DNA of 58,619 nt, from NCBI RefSeq assembly GCF_000214135.1, contig NZ_AFIE01000018.1, positions 1 through 58,619 of the forward strand, written 5' to 3'. This DNA comes from Acinetobacter sp. P8-3-8. Lineage in GTDB: Bacteria; Pseudomonadota; Gammaproteobacteria; Pseudomonadales; Moraxellaceae. Below, piece after piece: positions 54,749 to 58,619 of the stretch. The first letter of the stretch is position 1, and each line of letters opens with the position of its first letter. The notes under the pieces are model-generated. The model searched no databases. It was not told the DNA's origin and worked only from the letters and a program-made list of their open reading frames with translations. The translations under genes and the position numbers were made by a program.

Positions 54749-56485
54749 GTGCGAAATATTTTAGTCACTAACGCCCTTCCATACGCAAATGGTCCAATTC
54801 ATATGGGTCACTTACTCGGCTACATCCAAGCAGATATCTGGGTTCGTGCCATGCGTGCAATGGGACATGACGTGACTTATGTATGTGCGGATGATGCACA
54901 CGGTACAGCGATCATGCTCCGTGCAGAAGCGAATGGCATTACGCCAGAAGCGCAAATCGCCAATGTTCAAAAAGAACATATCCGTGATTTTGATGGCTTT
55001 GGTGTACATTTTGACCACTATGATTCAACCAATAGTGAAGAAAATAAAAACCGTTCTTCTGAAATTTATATCAAAAACCGTGAAGCAGGCAATATTGCAA
55101 TTCGCCCTGTCACACAATTGTTTGATCCTGAAAAAAGCATGTTCCTTTCAGACCGTTTCATTAAGGGTACTTGCCCAAAATGTAAGTCTGAAGACCAGTA
55201 CGGCGACTCATGTGAAGTATGCGGTACAACTTATAATGCAACAGAATTATTAAATCCACGTTCTACTTTAAGTGGTGCAACACCTGTAGAAAAATCATCT
55301 GATCATTACTTCTTTAAACTGCCGAATTTCGCAGAATACTTACAGAAATGGACACGTGATGAAGGTCGTCTACCTGTTTCAATCGCCAACAAGCTTGATG
55401 AATGGTTTGATAATGGTTTAAACGATTGGGATATTTCCCGTGATGCACCTTATTTTGGTTTTGAAATTCCAGATGCACCGAACAAATATTTCTATGTCTG
55501 GGTGGATGCACCAATCGGTTATATGTCAAGTTTTGAAAACTACATCAAAACCAAACGCCCAGAACTGAGCTTTGAAGACTATTGGAAAAAAGATTCTAAA
55601 AATGAGGTCTATCACTTCATTGGTAAAGACATCGTTTATTTCCATGCATTGTTCTGGCCTGCGATGTTAGAAGGTGCAAACTACCGTACACCGACTGGTT
55701 TGTTTGTGAATGGTTTCTTGACTGTAAATGGTCAAAAAATGTCGAAGTCACGTGGTACGTTTATTAAAGCTGAAACGTATTTACAGCACTTGAATCCTGA
55801 ATATTTACGTTATTATTTTGCATCTAAACTGTCTGATAAAGTTGAAGATTCAGATTTAAACTTAGACGACTTCGTACAAAAAGTGAATTCAGACTTAGTG
55901 GGTAAAGTCGTGAATATTGCCAGTCGTTGTGCAAAATTTATCAATACTAAATTTGATAATAAGTTAAGTGCAAACTGTGCTGAACCTGAATTGGTACAAA
56001 GCTTTATTGACGCTGGCGAATCAATTGCTCAAGCCTATGAAGCACGTGAATTCTCAGCTGCAATTCGTGAAATCATGGCGCTTGCGGATAAGGCCAACCA
56101 ATATATTGATGAGAAAAAGCCTTGGGCTTTAGCAAAAATTGAAGGCGAAGAACAGCAAGTACATGACGTGTGTTCTGTGGGTATTAATTTATTCCGTCAA
56201 TTGGCGGTTTACTTAGCACCTGTACTTCCAACTTTAGCGGCTCAAGTTCAAGATTTCTTAAAGTTAGAATCTTTTGATTTTGCTTCAACTAAAACAATTT
56301 TAGTGAATCATGAAATTGCGTTATTCCAACCGTTAATGCAACGTGTAGACCCGAAAGCAGTTACTGCTATGGTTGATGCGTCTAAAGACTCTTTGGCTGC
56401 TGCGGCTGAACCTGTAAAGGCTGAGAAGAAGAAAGAAAAAAAGTTGAGAAGAAGGCTGAACCTAAAGTCGGTGAGGCAGAAGTGA
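54749..56485 (+). CDS. metG: MetG, methionyl-tRNA synthetase, catalytic part of a frame-split gene
   Basis: The start is the GTG at 54749 (GAGAG 8 bases upstream), giving [19 protein letters not shown] with the class I HIGH-type motif. The zinc-binding Cys pairs are CPKC and CEVCG (about 144-160), and KMSKS is at [10 protein letters not shown]. The anticodon domain follows. This frame ends in [19 protein letters not shown] and TGA at 56485, replacing the expected tRNA-binding domain. One base added in the A7 run at 56436-56442 restores the frame [13 protein letters not shown] leading into that domain. The heptamer A AAA AAG at 56437-56443 is in the right phase for -1 ribosomal slippage. It attaches Met to tRNA-Met and is essential. 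Confidence 0.93.
   Translation: MRNILVTNALPYANGPIHMGHLLGYIQADIWVRAMRAMGHDVTYVCADDAHGTAIMLRAEANGITPEAQIANVQKEHIRDFDGFGVHFDHYDSTNSEENKNRSSEIYIKNREAGNIAIRPVTQLFDPEKSMFLSDRFIKGTCPKCKSEDQYGDSCEVCGTTYNATELLNPRSTLSGATPVEKSSDHYFFKLPNFAEYLQKWTRDEGRLPVSIANKLDEWFDNGLNDWDISRDAPYFGFEIPDAPNKYFYVWVDAPIGYMSSFENYIKTKRPELSFEDYWKKDSKNEVYHFIGKDIVYFHALFWPAMLEGANYRTPTGLFVNGFLTVNGQKMSKSRGTFIKAETYLQHLNPEYLRYYFASKLSDKVEDSDLNLDDFVQKVNSDLVGKVVNIASRCAKFINTKFDNKLSANCAEPELVQSFIDAGESIAQAYEAREFSAAIREIMALADKANQYIDEKKPWALAKIEGEEQQVHDVCSVGINLFRQLAVYLAPVLPTLAAQVQDFLKLESFDFASTKTILVNHEIALFQPLMQRVDPKAVTAMVDASKDSLAAAAEPVKAEKKKEKKLRRRLNLKSVRQK
56437..56443 (+). other. A AAA AAG slippery heptamer at the metG frame change
   Basis: Zero-frame codons are GAA AAA AAG. 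Slipping back one base gives AAA AAA then GTT GAG AAG AAG GCT, the exact frame of the C-terminal tRNA-binding domain. The same heptamer drives -1 frameshifting in E. coli dnaX. I see no strong stimulatory stem directly after it, and only a purine-rich AAGG/GAGAAG stretch upstream. Confidence 0.7.
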
Positions 56486-56805
56486 TTGGTATCGAAGACT
56501 TTATGAAGGTTGATCTTCGTGTTGCGGAAGTCCTTGAAGCAGCGCATGTTGAAGGTTCTGACAAGCTTCTTCAACTCACTTTAAATGTTGGCGAAGCTGA
56601 ACCACGTAATGTGTTTAGTGGTATTCGTGAGTTTTATGCACCTGAAGATTTAAAAGGCAAATTGGTGGTTATGGTTGCTAACCTTGCACCACGTAAAATG
56701 CGTTTTGGTATTTCAAATGGTATGGTACTCGCTGCGGGTAATGGCGAAGGTGTTTGGGTAATTTCACCTGAAACTGGTGCTAAAGCGGGCGATAAGGTTT
56801 CTTGA
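56482..56805 (+). CDS. metG: C-terminal tRNA-binding (EMAP II-like) domain of MetG
   Basis: This frame starts inside GTGA: the GTG (56482) overlaps the TGA stop of the main frame (56483-56485). It encodes 107 residues: [64 protein letters not shown]. This is the complete OB-fold tRNA-binding domain found at the end of many bacterial MetRS. It could be made as a fusion by frameshift, or separately by translational coupling at GTGA, as a stand-alone tRNA-binding protein that may join MetG as a complex. Confidence 0.85.
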   Translation: MIGIEDFMKVDLRVAEVLEAAHVEGSDKLLQLTLNVGEAEPRNVFSGIREFYAPEDLKGKLVVMVANLAPRKMRFGISNGMVLAAGNGEGVWVISPETGAKAGDKVS

Positions 56806-56853
56806 TTTTCAAGTAGCAAAGAACCTATCGCTAACAAATGAACTCAAATTTTA

Positions 56854-56890
56854 AAGTTAAAGAGTAAGATATTATTTTTCTCTTTAACTT
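56854..56890 (+). promoter_or_regulatory. Hairpin directly before the DUF262 gene
   Basis: AAGTTAAAGAG and CTCTTTAACTT form a perfect 11-bp stem with a 15-base loop rich in T. It sits between the metG end and the ribosome site AGGA (56891-56894) of the DUF262 gene. It could be the metG terminator or a leader structure that controls the downstream module. Confidence 0.45.
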
Positions 56891-56902
56891 AGGAAATAAT
56901 TT

Positions 56903-57916
56903 ATGGAAAACTTAAAATATAATCTTTCTGTACTTCAAGAAAAAGCAAAAGAGCGGACTGTAAAAACTCAAAGCATTGAATATGATATAGAAACACTTAT
57001 TAAAAAATTAGATAAAAATATTATAAAACTTGATCCTGAATATCAAAGAAGGCATCGTTGGGATAATAAAACATCCTCTAAACTTATTGAGAGTCTAATT
57101 CTTAACATACCAATACCTATCGTTTATATTTCGCAAGATGTTGATGTTGATCAAGAAACTTATGATGATGAATTTCGTTATTCTGTAATTGATGGTCAAC
57201 AGCGTCTCACAGCTATAAAAAATTTTATGAAAGGAAAGTTTACATTAGAAGGACTAGAAACTCTTAGTGAGCTTAATGGCTGTAATTATAATGATTTACC
57301 ACCCTTTCTCACAAGACGATTAGAAGAACGCAGTATTAAATGTCTAAGAATAGATTCTACATTAGATGCTCAAGTAAAACTTGATATTTTTGAACGTTTA
57401 AATTCAGGATCAGTTAAATTAGAGGCTCAAGAGCTTAGAAATGCAATTTATAGTGGCCCATTTAATAACCTTATAAAAGAGTTATCAAAAGATAATAATT
57501 TCAGAGAGTTACTACAAATCAATAATGAACTACCTGAAACTAACAATAAAGTTAAACAAATGGAAGATGTTGAAATAGTTTTAAGATTTTTTGCATTAAA
57601 GAATAATCGGTATGAATTATACAAAAAAAGCAAAGATCATGGTTTTTCTGATTTCTTAAATGACTCGCTTAATGAATTTAACAAGTTTAATACTGAAGAA
57701 GTAAATAAATTTAAAATTGAGTTTACTGAGACAATGTCCTTTATCAAAAGTAATTATGGCAATATAGCCTTTGCCAAATTCAAATACTTATATGAGAAAG
57801 ATGAATTAAAACTTCAATCTAAATTTAATATAGCTGTATATGATGCTTTCGCTATTTCCATTAATGATGCATTAAATGAAAATTTAGATATTAGAAATAA
57901 AAAAATGAATTATTAG
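56903..57916 (+). CDS. DUF262 (GmrSD/ParB-like nuclease type) protein, frame interrupted near the end
   Basis: The 337-residue frame has the DUF262 signatures: IIKLDPEYQRRHRWD (about 40-54), VIDGQQRLTAI (about 91-101) and FERLNSGSVKLEAQELRNAIY. DUF262 is the nucleotidase/nuclease-like domain of GmrSD type IV restriction and of several defence systems. The frame stops at TAG (57914), just after a run of seven A (57899-57905). One added A would instead continue with NELLDLFKNEVFYDSISGSY and LDTNKLKHRIQ to TGA at 58026, as expected for the family's C-terminus. AGGA lies 8 bases before the ATG. Composition is more AT-rich than metG. Confidence 0.87.
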   Translation: MENLKYNLSVLQEKAKERTVKTQSIEYDIETLIKKLDKNIIKLDPEYQRRHRWDNKTSSKLIESLILNIPIPIVYISQDVDVDQETYDDEFRYSVIDGQQRLTAIKNFMKGKFTLEGLETLSELNGCNYNDLPPFLTRRLEERSIKCLRIDSTLDAQVKLDIFERLNSGSVKLEAQELRNAIYSGPFNNLIKELSKDNNFRELLQINNELPETNNKVKQMEDVEIVLRFFALKNNRYELYKKSKDHGFSDFLNDSLNEFNKFNTEEVNKFKIEFTETMSFIKSNYGNIAFAKFKYLYEKDELKLQSKFNIAVYDAFAISINDALNENLDIRNKKMNY

Positions 57917-58026
57917 ATTTATTTAAAAATGAAGTTTTCTATGATTCCATATCAGGTAGTTACTTAGATACAAATAAATTAAAACATAGAATACAAGCTA
58001 CGAAAATGGTATTGGGATGCAAATGA
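57899..58026 (+). other. Restored-frame C-terminal tail of the DUF262 protein
   Basis: After the A7 run, the -1 frame reads from GAA at 57907 for 39 sense codons to TGA at 58024-58026. Its content (DSISGSYLDTNKLKHRI) matches the usual tail of DUF262 proteins. The TGA overlaps the ATG of the next gene (ATGA at 58023-58026), the classic sign of translational coupling. This shows that the tail belongs to the original gene. Confidence 0.75.
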
Positions 58027-58619
58027 ATACTTTTGTCAGCATCAGGTTAGAAAATATAGAAGCTCGTTTTTCTGAAATAGATACCTTATTAGAATTAGCT
58101 AAAAATTCCAAAAGTGATTCAAATAAATATAGTGCATTATGCCGATCTGCACATATATTATTAGTCAGTCATGTAGAAGGTATTTATAAAGATATTGTAA
58201 AAGATATTATTGATGATCTAAATAATCATACACAATTTGATAGTATTCCTTTAAATATTTTTAGAACGTTTTCGTTAGATTTCACTCACTCCAAAAATGA
58301 TGATAAGTTCAATGAAGCGTTAAAAAATAAGCTACGACTCGTATGCAAAGATTATAAAACACAACTTACGCATCACCCTTTTTTAAGGGTAGATAATAAA
58401 AACCCTACAGCTAGAATTCTTGAAGAAATTTTAGAAAAATTTGGCGAAAAAAATTTTTTCAATTCACTATCCGAATCAAAATTGGAGATTGTTTTTGAAA
58501 ATAATATAAAGGCATCACTAAAAGAACTTGAACGTATTAAAAAATATATAAAAAAAGGTACTTGTAATTATCCCTACACCATAGATAAGAGTTATTACAT
58601 TAGTGCTACTAGTAAACCT
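58023..58619 (+). CDS. HEPN-like protein paired with DUF262, 3' end outside window
   Basis: 199 codons are visible and the frame is open at the window end. The start RLENIEARFSEIDTLLELAK is followed by ALCRSAHILLVSHVEGIYKD (about 38-57), a helix pattern typical of HEPN proteins of the RiboL-PSP or MAE_28990 types, which often accompany DUF262. The R-x4-6-H active site of HEPN RNases is not seen in the visible part; it may lie beyond the window or be degenerate. Its ATG overlaps the stop of the restored DUF262 frame. It lacks its own ribosome site, so it relies on coupling. The pair probably forms a two-gene toxin or anti-phage type module, by analogy only. Confidence 0.65.
   Translation, partial: MNTFVSIRLENIEARFSEIDTLLELAKNSKSDSNKYSALCRSAHILLVSHVEGIYKDIVKDIIDDLNNHTQFDSIPLNIFRTFSLDFTHSKNDDKFNEALKNKLRLVCKDYKTQLTHHPFLRVDNKNPTARILEEILEKFGEKNFFNSLSESKLEIVFENNIKASLKELERIKKYIKKGTCNYPYTIDKSYYISATSKP

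Noticed and set aside
56436-56442. General collapse of long A/T runs in the assembly
   Set aside because: Runs of eight or more remain elsewhere, including one in frame inside the OhrR-like gene, so a systematic collapse is not shown; a local error is still possible.
58023-58619. Calling the last gene a proven HEPN RNase
   Set aside because: The R-x4-6-H catalytic motif is not visible in the part inside the window; only the helix pattern and the DUF262 partner suggest the family.

Overview
The window looks like a chromosomal segment of an Acinetobacter species. The DNA is AT-rich throughout. The gene set fits that genus: a DcaP-type porin with an N-terminal coiled coil, the pilGHIJ-chpA twitching chemosensory operon, a prs-nadV-nrtR NAD salvage cluster, a pga polysaccharide operon, and secreted proteins resembling the FilA/DUF6160 type. 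I cannot name the species from sequence alone. I see no rRNA, tRNA, CRISPR array or intact insertion sequence.

Layout. 1-5.4 kb: the end of a secreted-protein gene, an acyltransferase-3 gene and pgaBCD with no pgaA beside it. 5.8-15 kb: an FKBP-type isomerase gene broken by a stop codon, yaeQ, a COG0523 GTPase, two small exported proteins, a thioesterase, a patatin-like lipoprotein, gltS and a DcaP-like porin. 15-22 kb: a nitroreductase, the NAD salvage cluster, a DUF1853 gene, an entericidin-like lipoprotein and dapE. 22-31 kb: pilG-pilH-pilI-pilJ-chpA and a CheW-like gene on the minus strand. 31-34 kb: a DUF4124-like envelope protein and proS. 33.7-45.8 kb: an accessory block of eight exported proteins. 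Six share a motif just after the signal peptide and three are close paralogues ending in the same Cys-containing motif. Two more form a separate, convergently arranged paralogue pair. 46-54.6 kb: dcd, a LysE-type exporter, DUF2062, mrp, small proteins, an SDR gene, an OhrR-like regulator and a decayed monooxygenase gene. 54.7-58.6 kb: metG, then a DUF262 gene and a HEPN-like gene that runs off the window.

How the genes work together. PilG and PilH are response regulators, PilI is the CheW adaptor, PilJ the receptor and ChpA the multi-phosphotransfer kinase of one type IV pilus control pathway. The Prs-like enzyme supplies PRPP for NadV, which makes NMN from nicotinamide, and NrtR is the likely regulator. 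PgaB, PgaC and PgaD are the deacetylase and synthase of poly-N-acetylglucosamine, but the outer-membrane exporter PgaA is not here.

Points most worth checking. metG is split by a -1 frame change at a heptamer (A AAA AAG) identical to the classic bacterial slippery site. The DUF262 gene is interrupted the same way at another run of seven A, and its restored frame ends in an ATGA overlap with the HEPN-like gene, so the pair looks like a coupled, possibly phase-variable defence-type module. The exported-protein block at 33.7-45.8 kb may be an undescribed surface system. The OhrR-like regulator has Phe where the sensing Cys normally sits. Either frame change could be a homopolymer sequencing error; the raw reads would settle that.
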